Source of the DNA: Chloroflexota bacterium
GTDB lineage: Bacteria; Chloroflexota; Anaerolineae; UBA4142
DNA length: 6,483 nt
Reading direction: 5' to 3'
NCBI GenBank assembly: GCA_023380675.1
Contig: JAMCRS010000299.1
Location: forward strand, 1-6,483
Below, piece after piece: positions 1 to 6,241 of the stretch (within the stretch, counting starts at the first letter, position 1; every line of letters starts with the position of its first letter). The notes beneath the pieces are model-generated. The model saw nothing but the letters and a program-made list of their open reading frames with translations, did not search any database and had not been told where the DNA came from. Both the position numbers and the translations under genes were made by a program.

Positions 1-933
1 GTAAGCGGCAACGTCTGGCTCTACCTCTTCGCCCGCGGCTTGACCGGTTTCGCTCTTGGCAATACAGGGCTGATGTACGCCGCGCTAACCGATGCCGCGC
101 CGCGCAACCGGGTTGCCCTGGGGCTTGGACTCGTCAACGGTTCTGCACCGCTCGGCTCTCTCGTCGGGGGGCTGGCCGGCGGGTTCATCATCTCCGCATA
201 CGGAGTCCACTGGCTGTTCGGCATCGACGCGGTCGTCGCCGGCCTGATCGCCATCATCCTCACCGCATTCTATCGGGAGACGTTCACGGCCCGTCCGAGC
301 GCCCCTATTCGGGTCATGCTGAGTGGCGCGCTGCGCGCGGTCGTCGACTCGCCGGTGGCGGCTACGATTTTTGTGATCAGTTTCTTCTTCAACGCCGCCT
401 TTTTCTTCGCCTTTCCGTACCTCCCGGTCCGAATCGACGAGCTCGTCGGCAGGTCGGCAGCGCCCATCGCGATCGGCGTCGTTCAAGGCGCGGCGGGAGT
501 CACGACGCTGCTCGGGTCCGCGCTCTGGGGCGTACTCGCCGACCGATTGGGTCACCGCCGCCTCCTCGCGGTGTTGATACTGGGCGTGACCGTGCTATGG
601 CTGCCGATGTTCGCAGCGCAAGACCTGGTCGGCCTTGCGGCCGGGTGGGTGCTCTTGAACGCCATCAGCCCGTCCGTGTCCAGCCTGATGTTTACGATCA
701 TCAGCCTGAACGTGTCGGCTGACAAGCGCGGCTCAATACTGAGCATGATCTACCTGCCGATGAACCTCGCTTTCATCGTCGGGCCGTTTTTCGCGTCGTT
801 CGTGGCGACCGGACTCGAGGTCCGCGATGTCTTTCTCGTGTCGGCGGCGCTGTCGTTGTTAACGCTTTTGCTTTTTGCCGGCAGCATCAACCGGACACGG
901 CCGCAGGAGGTGCCAAGTGCCTTCGCCGACTAA
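1..933 (+). CDS. MFS transporter, 12-TM drug/metabolite exporter type (5' end outside window)
   Basis: The reading frame is open from the first base, so the gene begins upstream. The TTG at 40 is internal and not a start. The visible 310 residues correspond roughly to TM3/4 through TM12 of a major facilitator superfamily protein. The segment GLGLVNGSAPLGSLVGGLAGG (residues 41-61 of the visible part) resembles the glycine-rich motif C of TM5 in antiporters. GVLADRLGHRR (177-187) is the motif A copy in the TM8-TM9 loop. Between and after these are long hydrophobic helices, including FFFNAAFFFAFPYLPV, and the protein ends in a short hydrophilic tail. Location is the cytoplasmic membrane. Proton-coupled export is known for the family; the substrate cannot be told. 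Its last 17 nt overlap the start of the following dehydrogenase gene, and that gene's ribosome binding site lies inside this one, so translational coupling is likely. It is probably the first visible member of a three-gene operon. Confidence 0.9.
   Translation, partial: VSGNVWLYLFARGLTGFALGNTGLMYAALTDAAPRNRVALGLGLVNGSAPLGSLVGGLAGGFIISAYGVHWLFGIDAVVAGLIAIILTAFYRETFTARPSAPIRVMLSGALRAVVDSPVAATIFVISFFFNAAFFFAFPYLPVRIDELVGRSAAPIAIGVVQGAAGVTTLLGSALWGVLADRLGHRRLLAVLILGVTVLWLPMFAAQDLVGLAAGWVLLNAISPSVSSLMFTIISLNVSADKRGSILSMIYLPMNLAFIVGPFFASFVATGLEVRDVFLVSAALSLLTLLLFAGSINRTRPQEVPSAFAD
903..910 (+). promoter_or_regulatory. Ribosome binding site deciding the SDR start
   Basis: GCAGGAGG lies inside the end of the upstream transporter gene, 6 nt before the GTG at 917. 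It fixes the SDR start and makes the 17-nt gene overlap likely to be real. Confidence 0.8.
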
Positions 934-1684
934 TGGTCGCTTGGACTCGAAGATTGCCCTCGTCACCGGCGGCGGACGCGGCCTGGGGCGAGCGATCGCG
1001 CTCGCCTTCGCCGATGCCGGGGCGGACGTCGCGGTGGCAAGCCGGACACGCGAGCAGCTCGACGAGGTTGCTCAAGCCGTTATCGCCAGAGCGCGCCGCT
1101 CGCTCGCCGTCGAGGTCGACGTATCCGACAGCGCGGCGGTGGCGGAGACGATCGACCGGGTTCGCGCGGAATTCGGTCGCATCGACATCCTGGTGAACGG
1201 CGCGGGCGTCGGCTGGTCCGAGCGCGTCGACAGTACGAGCGACGAGACGTGGCGTTGGATCGTCGACACGAATCTGACCGGCACCTTTTTCTGCTGCCGC
1301 CGGGCGGTCCAGGTGATGATCGAGCAGCAGAGCGGTTGCATCATCAACATCGCCTCGATCGCCGGCTTGAAGGGCGCGCCCGGCATGGGCGCGTACGGGG
1401 CGAGCAAGGCCGGCGTGATCGCGCTGACGCGGGTTTTGGCGCTGGAAAACGCACGCTACCATGTCCGCGTCAATGCGATCGCGCCCGGTTATTTTCGAAC
1501 CGATATGAACGCCGCCGTTTTGGACGATCCCGAGGCCGGCCCCAAGATCGTCCGGCGGATACCGATGCGCCGTGTGGGCGCACCCGAGGAGATCGGCGGC
1601 TTGGCGGTCTACTTGGCAAGCGAAGAAGCATCCTTTGTCACGGGCGAGGTGTTTACGATCAGCGGCGGAGAGATGGCGCAGTAG
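917..1684 (+). CDS. Short-chain dehydrogenase/reductase (classical SDR, FabG-like)
   Basis: The product of 255 residues has the classical SDR length. The GTG at 917 is chosen because GCAGGAGG (903-910) sits 6 nt upstream and the core fold begins soon after. An earlier in-frame start at 875 would add 14 residues lying inside the upstream gene. The cofactor-binding turn TGGGRGLG is at residues 17-24. The NNAG-like motif reads NGAG at 94-97. The catalytic tetrad is complete: N119, S147, Y160 and K164 in YGASK. The C-terminus FVTGEVFTISGG matches the family's FVTG...DGG ending. Arg43 after the second strand favours NADP(H), an inference. The enzyme is cytosolic and would oxidise or reduce an alcohol/ketone pair. 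It could be a 3-oxoacyl-ACP reductase-like enzyme, but FabG paralogues are too diverse to name a substrate. Sandwiched between two exporters, it may modify the compound they transport. Confidence 0.93.
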   Translation: MPSPTNGRLDSKIALVTGGGRGLGRAIALAFADAGADVAVASRTREQLDEVAQAVIARARRSLAVEVDVSDSAAVAETIDRVRAEFGRIDILVNGAGVGWSERVDSTSDETWRWIVDTNLTGTFFCCRRAVQVMIEQQSGCIINIASIAGLKGAPGMGAYGASKAGVIALTRVLALENARYHVRVNAIAPGYFRTDMNAAVLDDPEAGPKIVRRIPMRRVGAPEEIGGLAVYLASEEASFVTGEVFTISGGEMAQ

Positions 1685-1723
1685 GCGGTATTTGCGTCGG
1701 AATCGTAAAACCTGCTCAGACTC

Positions 1724-1737
1724 GGAGTATGTGATTG
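1724..1737 (+). promoter_or_regulatory. GGAG ribosome binding site and TTG start of the DHA2 transporter
   Basis: GGAG (1724-1727), 7 nt spacing, then TTG (1735-1737) immediately after an in-frame TGA. No ATG or GTG is available in frame before the first helix, so TTG initiation is needed to keep TM1 and its LDGSVVN motif. Confidence 0.7.
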
Positions 1738-3129
1738 AATCGCAAATGGTGGGTGCTCGCGGCTGTCGGCATCGGCACATTCATGTCTGCCCTCGACGGA
1801 AGCGTCGTCAATATCGTACTGCCGGTCGTGAGCCAGGAGTTCAAGACCAACGTGGCGACCGTCGAGTGGGTGGTCACGATCTATCTCCTCGTCCTTTCCG
1901 GACTGCTGCTGACGTTTGGCCGGCTGGGCGACCTGCGAGGCCACAAATCGATCTATGTCGCCGGCTTTGTTCTGTTCGTCGCCGGTTCGGCGCTGTGCGG
2001 CCTCGCCCCGAACGAGCTGAGCCTCGTCGCGTTCCGCGCGCTGCAGGCTATCGGCGCGGCGATGCTCCTCTCTAACTCGGCCGCGATCCTGACGAAGAAT
2101 TTCCCGGCCGAGCAGCGCGGACAGGCGCTCGGCATGCAGGCGACGATGACGTACCTCGGGCTCACGGTCGGCCCATCGCTCGGAGGTTGGCTGACGACCG
2201 CATTCGGGTGGCGCGCCGTGTTTTACATCAACGTCCCGGTCGGCATCGTCGCGGTGGTCCTGAGCCTGGCGGTCGTACCGCCGGAACGCGGCGAGGAAGG
2301 CGCGGAAAGGTTCGACGCTGCAGGCGCGGTTGCATTTCTCTTAGGGCTCGTGCTCGTTTTGCTCGCACTCAATCAAGGGGGCGAATGGGGCTGGACATCG
2401 CCTCTGATTCTTGGAATCGCGGCGGTAGGCCTTATCGCGCTCGTTGCGTTTGTCGCCGTAGAACAACATTTTTCCGCTCCAATGTTGGACCTTTCACTTT
2501 TTCGCCGGCGGCTGTTCTCCGCGTCGGTCGCGAGCGCGGTCCTGAACTACGTATGTCTCTACAGCGTGATCTTCCTCATGCCGTTCTACCTCATTCAGGG
2601 TCGCGGCTTTAGCGCGGCTCACGCCGGCTTGCTGCTTACCGCGCAGCCGCTCGTCATGGCGATCAGCGCGCCCGTGAGCGGTACACTGTCCGATCGCATC
2701 GGAGGTCGCATTCCCGGCACGATCGGAATGACGATCTTGGCGGCCGGCCTCTTCCTCCTGGCACGCCTCGGACCCGCGTCCTCTGAGATCTACATCGTGT
2801 TCGTGCTCGCCATCATCGGCCTGGGAATCGGCATCTTTATCTCGCCGAACAGCAGCGCGCTCATGGGCTCGGCACCGCGCAATCGGCAAGGCATCGCTTC
2901 GGGCGTTCTTGCGACGGCGCGCTACGCGGGGATGGTCTTGGGCGTCGGTCTTGCCGGCGCAATCTTCACCACCGTTCAGTCGTTCGATCCTGCCGGCGGT
3001 GCGGGGGCCGGGCTATTCAACGGCGTCGAGGCGGGTTGGCTGGTTGCGGCCGGCATTGCCGCGCTAGGAATTCTGACTTCGGCGGCTCGGGGGACCGGAA
3101 CGCCGCTGAGGGTGGAGTCATCCGATTAG
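1735..3129 (+). CDS. MFS transporter, DHA2/EmrB-QacA family (14 TM)
   Basis: A 464-residue multidrug-type exporter of the drug:H+ antiporter-2 family in the cytoplasmic membrane. The start is TTG at 1735: an in-frame TGA lies directly before it (1732-1734), and GGAG at 1724-1727 is 7 nt upstream. Family signatures appear in order. LDGSVVNIVLP (residues 20-30, TM1, motif D1) carries the conserved Asp21. GRLGDLRGHK (62-71) is motif A. RALQAIGAA (101-109) is motif B. GLTVGPSLGG (142-151) is motif C in TM5. WRAVFYINVPVG (159-170) is the typical DHA2 segment before TM6. A second motif A-like TLSDRIGGR follows in the C-terminal half. Alternating hydrophobic stretches fit 14 helices. The 50-nt gap after the dehydrogenase gene holds no terminator, so both are probably on one transcript. 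The substrate is unknown; family members export antibiotics, dyes, lipids or siderophores. Confidence 0.93.
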   Translation: MNRKWWVLAAVGIGTFMSALDGSVVNIVLPVVSQEFKTNVATVEWVVTIYLLVLSGLLLTFGRLGDLRGHKSIYVAGFVLFVAGSALCGLAPNELSLVAFRALQAIGAAMLLSNSAAILTKNFPAEQRGQALGMQATMTYLGLTVGPSLGGWLTTAFGWRAVFYINVPVGIVAVVLSLAVVPPERGEEGAERFDAAGAVAFLLGLVLVLLALNQGGEWGWTSPLILGIAAVGLIALVAFVAVEQHFSAPMLDLSLFRRRLFSASVASAVLNYVCLYSVIFLMPFYLIQGRGFSAAHAGLLLTAQPLVMAISAPVSGTLSDRIGGRIPGTIGMTILAAGLFLLARLGPASSEIYIVFVLAIIGLGIGIFISPNSSALMGSAPRNRQGIASGVLATARYAGMVLGVGLAGAIFTTVQSFDPAGGAGAGLFNGVEAGWLVAAGIAALGILTSAARGTGTPLRVESSD

Positions 3130-3140
3130 AGCGTTCTGAT

Positions 3141-3175
3141 CGGGCGGGCTGATGCCCGCCGCCCGCCCGTTTCAG
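3141..3175 (+). terminator. GC-rich hairpin(s) after the transporter operon, possible terminator
   Basis: Two mutually exclusive stems share the same 5' arm. GGCGGGC (3143-3149) pairs with GCCCGCC (3154-3160) around a TGAT loop. CGGGCGGG (3141-3148) pairs with CCCGCCCG (3162-3169) around a 13-nt loop. The longer one is followed only by GTTTCAG, a poor T-tract, so intrinsic termination is plausible but weak. It begins 12 nt after the stop codon of the DHA2 transporter and would separate the operon from the relics downstream. Confidence 0.5.
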
Positions 3176-3180
3176 TCTCG

Positions 3181-3207
3181 GGAACCTTTTCGCCGCGAGC
3201 GTTGTAA
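3181..3207 (+). promoter_or_regulatory. Candidate ECF-sigma type promoter (GGAAC ... CGTT)
   Basis: GGAAC at 3181-3185 matches the common -35 of ECF sigma factors, and CGTT at 3200-3203 matches their -10. The spacer is 14 nt where about 16-17 is usual, so the match is imperfect. It lies about 120 nt upstream of a stretch that looks like the start of an ECF sigma gene, where an autoregulatory promoter is expected. If that gene is dead, this would be a fossil promoter. Confidence 0.3.
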
Positions 3208-3313
3208 TACTACTGAGAGACCAATCGCGTGACGTTCGCGACCTGCGCCGAAACCGCGCGAAGCGTCGGGACGACTGCCACACCGTTTGAGACAATCGGG
3301 CTGTCGAGACCGC

Positions 3314-3396
3314 GGAGAGCTGTTGGACGACGAACAGGGCCTGATCATTCGCCCCCTACGTGGCGATGACAAGACCTTTGAGATAATGGTGAACAG
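3314..3396 (+). pseudogene. Possible N-terminal remnant of an ECF sigma factor
   Basis: In the frame starting with TTG at 3323 (GGAG at 3314-3317, 5 nt upstream) the peptide begins LDDEQGLIIRPLRGDDKTF and continues EIMVN. This resembles the usual beginning of ECF sigma factors, of the form DD-x-L-[IV]-x-R-[LA]-R-x-GD-x-x-A-F-E-x-LV, the first helix of region 2. After about 25 codons the similarity stops. No region 2.2-2.4 or region 4 follows. The sequence instead passes into an anti-sigma-like segment in another frame. Order sigma then anti-sigma is the normal operon order, which supports the reading. The similarity is short and judged by eye, so this could be chance. Confidence 0.35.
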
Positions 3397-3770
3397 TTGG
3401 CATTCCGCGCGGCCGTGCCCCTCCCGCCCACGCTTGCGCCGTCGAACGTGTACGTTCAGGACACGTCGGATTTCGTTCCGGGGACGCAAGTCATCCTGGT
3501 CTTCGATCCGAACGCTCCCAGCTACACCCTGTACGAGGCGTCGAACGTTCTATACGGAAAACTCGTCGGCCGGGGGACGGCGATCGAAAAGACCCAAGTC
3601 AACGGTCAGCCGGCAGTCTGGCTCGCCGGCTCGTCGCACCTGCTCGTCCTCATCGGCGCGGACGGCAAGCCGCGGTTAGAAAGCGAACGTTCCGTAAGCG
3701 CGCAGACGCTCGATTGGCAAGTGGGCAGCCTGACCTGCCGGTTGGAGACGAACGCGTCGAAGGAGCAAGT
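3385..3770 (+). pseudogene. C-terminal fragment of a DUF4367-like anti-sigma/regulatory protein
   Basis: The frame has no good start. An in-frame TGA lies at 3379, and the first initiator-like codon is TTG at 3397, without a clear ribosome binding site. The peptide starts with FRAAVPLPPTLAPSNVYVQ, passes VILVFDPN, LYGKLVGRGTAIEKTQVNGQ and VWLAGSSHLLVLIGADGK, and reaches LDWQVGSLTCRLETNASKEQ at about 3768. From general knowledge this series of segments is what follows the transmembrane helix in the extracytoplasmic half of membrane-bound anti-sigma-like proteins of Chloroflexota and related phyla. The family normally continues into a short helix (A-x-x-IA-x-SL) after SKEQ; here the next codons belong to an unrelated sequence. 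The cytoplasmic sigma-binding domain and the membrane helix are both missing. I read it as a truncated, non-functional remnant. A short secreted-domain protein from TTG 3397 to the TGA-class stop at 3796-3798 cannot be fully excluded. Confidence 0.5.
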
Positions 3771-4074
3771 GGATTTTCAGCGGACGGCAAATACCTGATC
3801 GGTTACTGTGGCGGCCAGAACGCGCAATTGCAGTTTCTCGATGCGAAAACATTCGCGTCAATTCGACGAGGGATTGAACCAGCCGACCGGTTTTCCCGTC
3901 GCAGGCGGCGGCTCGTAACCACTGCGTCCGGAATCAGACTTGCGTGCGCTCTCTCCTCGAGGGCTTGCCCGCGTTTAAGAAAGGAGCGCAAGCGGTGCTG
4001 GCACCGAAAATATTCATTTTGATCCCGACGGTGTGCTGGTTACAGTGGGGGACGATCACGAGAGTGCGAGCCGA
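3771..4074 (+). pseudogene. Decayed beta-propeller (WD40/YVTN-like) gene remnant
   Basis: Propeller-like pieces occur in succession but in different frames. In one frame, from 3771, GFSADGKYLIGYCGG is followed by QLQFLDAKTFASIR, a typical strand pair ending with a D-[AT]-x-T-xxx. In the next frame (3871-3918), LNQPTGFPVAGGGS runs into a TAA at 3916. A third frame (about 3950-4005) reads LLEGLPAFKKGAQAVLAP. Then from 4006 NIHFDPDGVLVTVGDDHES appears, close to the WD40 blade signature FSPDG-x-L-[VL]-[VA]-[TS]-x-[GS]-DD. At least three frame changes and an internal stop rule out one protein. The left boundary abuts the anti-sigma fragment within a few bases. The right end overlaps the last codons of tgt on the other strand. 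Intact homologues would be sensory or scaffolding propeller proteins; nothing more specific can be said. Confidence 0.5.
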
Positions 4075-5279
4075 TGTTTTGCAAATTCTCCGTTTCGGAT
4101 CGACGCGCGCAGGCCGCGCATAAAGCGCATCATAAAGCGAAGGTTGTGAATCGAGGCGAGGCGGTAGTAGCTCAACTCGCGCGCTCGATGGAGATGGTGC
4201 AGATAGGCGCGCGAGAAATGCTTACACGTGTAGCAGTCGCAGGCCGGATCGATCGGGGCGCGGTCCAGAGCGTATCGCGCATTCGATATGTTGATCCGCT
4301 GCTCGGCATTTTCGGCGATCGCTTTGGAGACGATTAGCGCGCCGTTGCGCGCCCACCGCGTTGGCGCGGCGCAATCGAACAGATCGATCCCGCGAGCGAC
4401 TCCTTCGACAATATCCTGGATTTCGCCGATGCCGAGAAGGTGACGCGGCTTGCCATCCGGCAAAAGTGGAACCGTCCAATCCAGGATGGCTCGCATCTCG
4501 TTTTTCGACTTGCCCAAAGAGCCCCCGATCGCCAGCCCCTCGAACGGCAGACCGCCGATCACTCTCGCGCTCTCTTCTCGCAAGTCGCGGTAGGCGCCCC
4601 CCTGTACGATCCCAAAAAGGGATTGATAGTCTCGCCTAGTTCGGTCGTGCTGCTCCAGGCAGCGCGCCGCCCAGCGGTGCGTCCGGTACAAGGCCTCCTG
4701 CGTGTATTCGTACGTGTCGAGCGGCGATGTGCATTCGTCGAAGGCGACCACGAAATCCGCGCCGAGCTGATGCTGTATCTGCATCGACCGTTCCGGGTCG
4801 AGGCGCATGATCGCTCCGTCCAGGTGTGAGCGGAAGGTCACGCCGTCGTCGTCGATCTTGCAGAGGGGCGTTCCGCTGCTCCTGGCTTGCGGCTTTCGGT
4901 CCTGCGAGTGCTCGCTGCCCTCGTCTGGGAAAATGTCGGCGATCTTGCCGACGCCGTCGCGTATCGCCGCTCCGAGGCTGAAAACCTGGAATCCGCCGCT
5001 GTCGGTCATCAGCGGATGCGCCCAGCTCATGAAAGCGTGTAGGCCCCCCAGGCCGGCGATCTGCTCTGTGCCCGGCCGAAGCGCGAGGTGATAGGTATTC
5101 GCGATCAACAGCTGCGCGTCCAGCGCCTCGAGGTCCTGCGGGGTGAGCGCCTTGACGGACGCTTGAGTCGCGACAGCCATAAAGGCGGGAGTTTCGATGT
5201 CTCCGTGCGCCGTGTGAATCACGCCGGCCCGCGCACGGGTCACAGTGTCTCGCGCGTCGATCTCAAAGACGAATGGCAC
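4056..5279 (-). CDS. tgt: tRNA-guanine(34) transglycosylase (queuine tRNA-ribosyltransferase)
   Basis: Exchanges guanine-34 in GUN anticodons for preQ1 in the queuosine pathway; cytosolic. The GTG at 5279 gives 407 residues and begins right before the conserved FEIDARD...ARAG start. A longer frame to 5477 would only read into the preceding gene. The best upstream purine run (GAGGA) is about 13 nt away, so initiation is weak or coupled to that gene. LMTDSGGFQVFSLG (residues 90-103) carries the catalytic Asp93. GIVQGG is at 223-228. GIDLFDCAAPTR (297-308) contains the nucleophile, taken as Asp302. The zinc site is C347, C349, C352 in CDCYTC and H378 in IHNLRF. Residues 113-141 hold an insertion of about 25 residues between GVGKIADIF and KIDDDGVTF that shorter bacterial enzymes lack. 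Similar insertions are known in some phyla, so it is not a defect. The last residues (after GEFAKH) are shorter than in many homologues and overlap the propeller remnant. Confidence 0.95.
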   Translation of the reverse strand: MPFVFEIDARDTVTRARAGVIHTAHGDIETPAFMAVATQASVKALTPQDLEALDAQLLIANTYHLALRPGTEQIAGLGGLHAFMSWAHPLMTDSGGFQVFSLGAAIRDGVGKIADIFPDEGSEHSQDRKPQARSSGTPLCKIDDDGVTFRSHLDGAIMRLDPERSMQIQHQLGADFVVAFDECTSPLDTYEYTQEALYRTHRWAARCLEQHDRTRRDYQSLFGIVQGGAYRDLREESARVIGGLPFEGLAIGGSLGKSKNEMRAILDWTVPLLPDGKPRHLLGIGEIQDIVEGVARGIDLFDCAAPTRWARNGALIVSKAIAENAEQRINISNARYALDRAPIDPACDCYTCKHFSRAYLHHLHRARELSYYRLASIHNLRFMMRFMRGLRASIRNGEFAKHRLALS

Positions 5280-5302
5280 GCTGTTGTCTTGTCCTCGGCA
5301 CT

Positions 5303-5950
5303 TTAATTCTGCGGCGCGTCGCCGCTTGCTCCCGTCCGGCGCAGTCGGGCGGCCCGCTGTCGCCCATAATAGCGGCGCGCTTTGACGCGATTTCCGCAGT
5401 CGCTCATGTCGCACCACCGGCGGCTGTGATTCTTGCTTGTGTCGACGAATAGCCAACCACAATCCGCGTTGCCGCACTGGCTAACTCTATTCAAATCGAT
5501 CGACGTTAGCAAATCTGCGGCCGATCGCGCAACCTCCCAGAGCATTCGGTCCAATTGCTCACCAGCGTCCCACTGCCACGCGTAACCGTGTTCGGCGAGG
5601 CCGACGGACGAGTGTTCACTCGCCGCCTTGAGCCAACCGTTGAGTCGGTCCAGATCCGCTTGGTCAGGCCGGTTGCCTCTCGACGCCGCCGAAAAGATCC
5701 GAAAGATGGCCTCGCGGAGACCAATCGCGCGCGAAAGGACACGGGTCGCGATCGCTGGATGACTGCGTGCCTTGTCGAGCAGCTTACTGGCGACTTTAAT
5801 TCCGAGAATCCCGGCGCGCTCGCTCCAGACGACCAGATCGCCGTACGTCGCGAGATACTCGGATGGATGCTCGGCACTGTGGTCCCCAGCCGTATTTGCA
5901 AAGTCGAGGCAGAGTCTGCCTCCACAGAATTTGATATCGTCGACGGTCAT
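5303..5950 (-). CDS. CGNR zinc-finger protein, ABATE-type putative stress regulator
   Basis: A protein of 215 residues, normal for this two-domain family. The N-terminal half begins with FCGGRLCLDFANT (8-20), the family's opening strand motif, followed by LVVWSERAGIL and an alpha-helical region, matching the ABATE domain. The C-terminus is the CGNR zinc finger, with ligands C159, C164, C180 and C185, the last within CGNR (185-188). A basic tail RVKARRYYGRQRAARLRR could contact DNA. The family is generally annotated as stress-induced transcriptional regulators; direct biochemical evidence is sparse and the target is unknown. The ATG at 5948-5950 places the first motif at residue 8, as in homologues; the ribosome binding site is poor (AAAGATGG). 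The gene is followed after 23 nt by tgt on the same strand, so they are likely co-transcribed. A possible promoter lies at 6041-6069 and a stronger one at 6242-6270. Confidence 0.9.
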   Translation of the reverse strand: MTVDDIKFCGGRLCLDFANTAGDHSAEHPSEYLATYGDLVVWSERAGILGIKVASKLLDKARSHPAIATRVLSRAIGLREAIFRIFSAASRGNRPDQADLDRLNGWLKAASEHSSVGLAEHGYAWQWDAGEQLDRMLWEVARSAADLLTSIDLNRVSQCGNADCGWLFVDTSKNHSRRWCDMSDCGNRVKARRYYGRQRAARLRRTGASGDAPQN

Positions 5951-6030
5951 AGCACCATCTTTGGCAAAACATTCCTCGAAGATCGAGCATGTTCGGCGGG
6001 TCGACTAGTCTCGAAACCAACCGGAAATGG

Positions 6031-6056
6031 GCGCCGGTGCTTGATATGGCCGGCGC
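6031..6056. repeat. Inverted repeat GCGCCGG ... CCGGCGC
   Basis: A perfect 7-bp dyad with a 12-nt loop (arms 6031-6037 and 6050-6056), 81 bp upstream of the CGNR start codon. It overlaps the -10 region and spacer of the possible promoter there. It could be an operator for self-regulation or a leader hairpin in transcripts started further upstream. There is no T-tract, so a terminator is unlikely. Confidence 0.4.
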
Positions 6057-6069
6057 ATGTACTGGTCAA
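6041..6069 (-). promoter_or_regulatory. Possible promoter for the CGNR regulator gene
   Basis: On the minus strand TTGACC (6069-6064), a 17-nt spacer and TATCAA (6046-6041) give 5/6 and 4/6 matches to the housekeeping consensus. Transcription would begin near 6034, about 85 nt before the start codon. The spacer contains one arm of the hairpin at 6031-6056. This is a moderate match only. Confidence 0.3.
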
Positions 6070-6197
6070 TTTGCAGGGGGGACGGGCTGGCCCGACCATT
6101 GGACGACGCCGAGCCGAATACTGGGCAGCCCGACTCGACCGTATGACTTACGGGTCGCTTGGCGTTATATACTCCGTGCGTCCCGCCGATTCCTCTC

Positions 6198-6226
6198 TTG
6201 ACACCCACGGAAATACCTGTTAGAAT
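6198..6226 (+). promoter_or_regulatory. Strong housekeeping promoter, rightward
   Basis: TTGACA (6198-6203), exactly 17 nt, then TAGAAT (6221-6226), with the extended -10 TGT directly before it (6218-6220). The -35 is a perfect match and the -10 matches 5 of 6. Expected transcription start is about 6233. No convincing plus-strand gene follows inside the window, so the product may be a leader or small RNA, or a gene beyond the right edge. Confidence 0.65.
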
Positions 6227-6241
6227 ATAACCGTCAAAACA

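Noticed and set aside
85..555. Minus-strand open frame of 156 codons opposite the first transporter
   Set aside because: Highly charged, repetitive composition typical of the antisense of a GC-rich membrane protein gene; no motifs.
887..1780. Long minus-strand open frame of 297 codons opposite the dehydrogenase gene
   Set aside because: It mirrors the codon pattern of the SDR, which has a full set of catalytic motifs. The translation is rich in Arg, Asp and His and shows no family features.
1572..2075. Plus-strand frame of 167 codons across the SDR/DHA2 boundary
   Set aside because: Arg/Pro-rich composition, out of frame with two well-supported genes that it overlaps.
3287..3679. Plus-strand frame of 130 codons taken as one gene
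   Set aside because: Only its stretch near 3323-3396 looks like a protein (sigma-like). The rest is a shifted shadow of the anti-sigma fragment, rich in Arg and Ser.
5280..5477. N-terminal extension of tgt to 473 residues
   Set aside because: The extra 66 codons lie largely within the CGNR gene in another frame and have no TGT similarity; homologues begin near the GTG at 5279.
5555..6223. Plus-strand frame of 222 codons over the CGNR gene and upstream region
   Set aside because: It is antisense to a protein with clear ABATE and CGNR motifs and shows no protein features itself.
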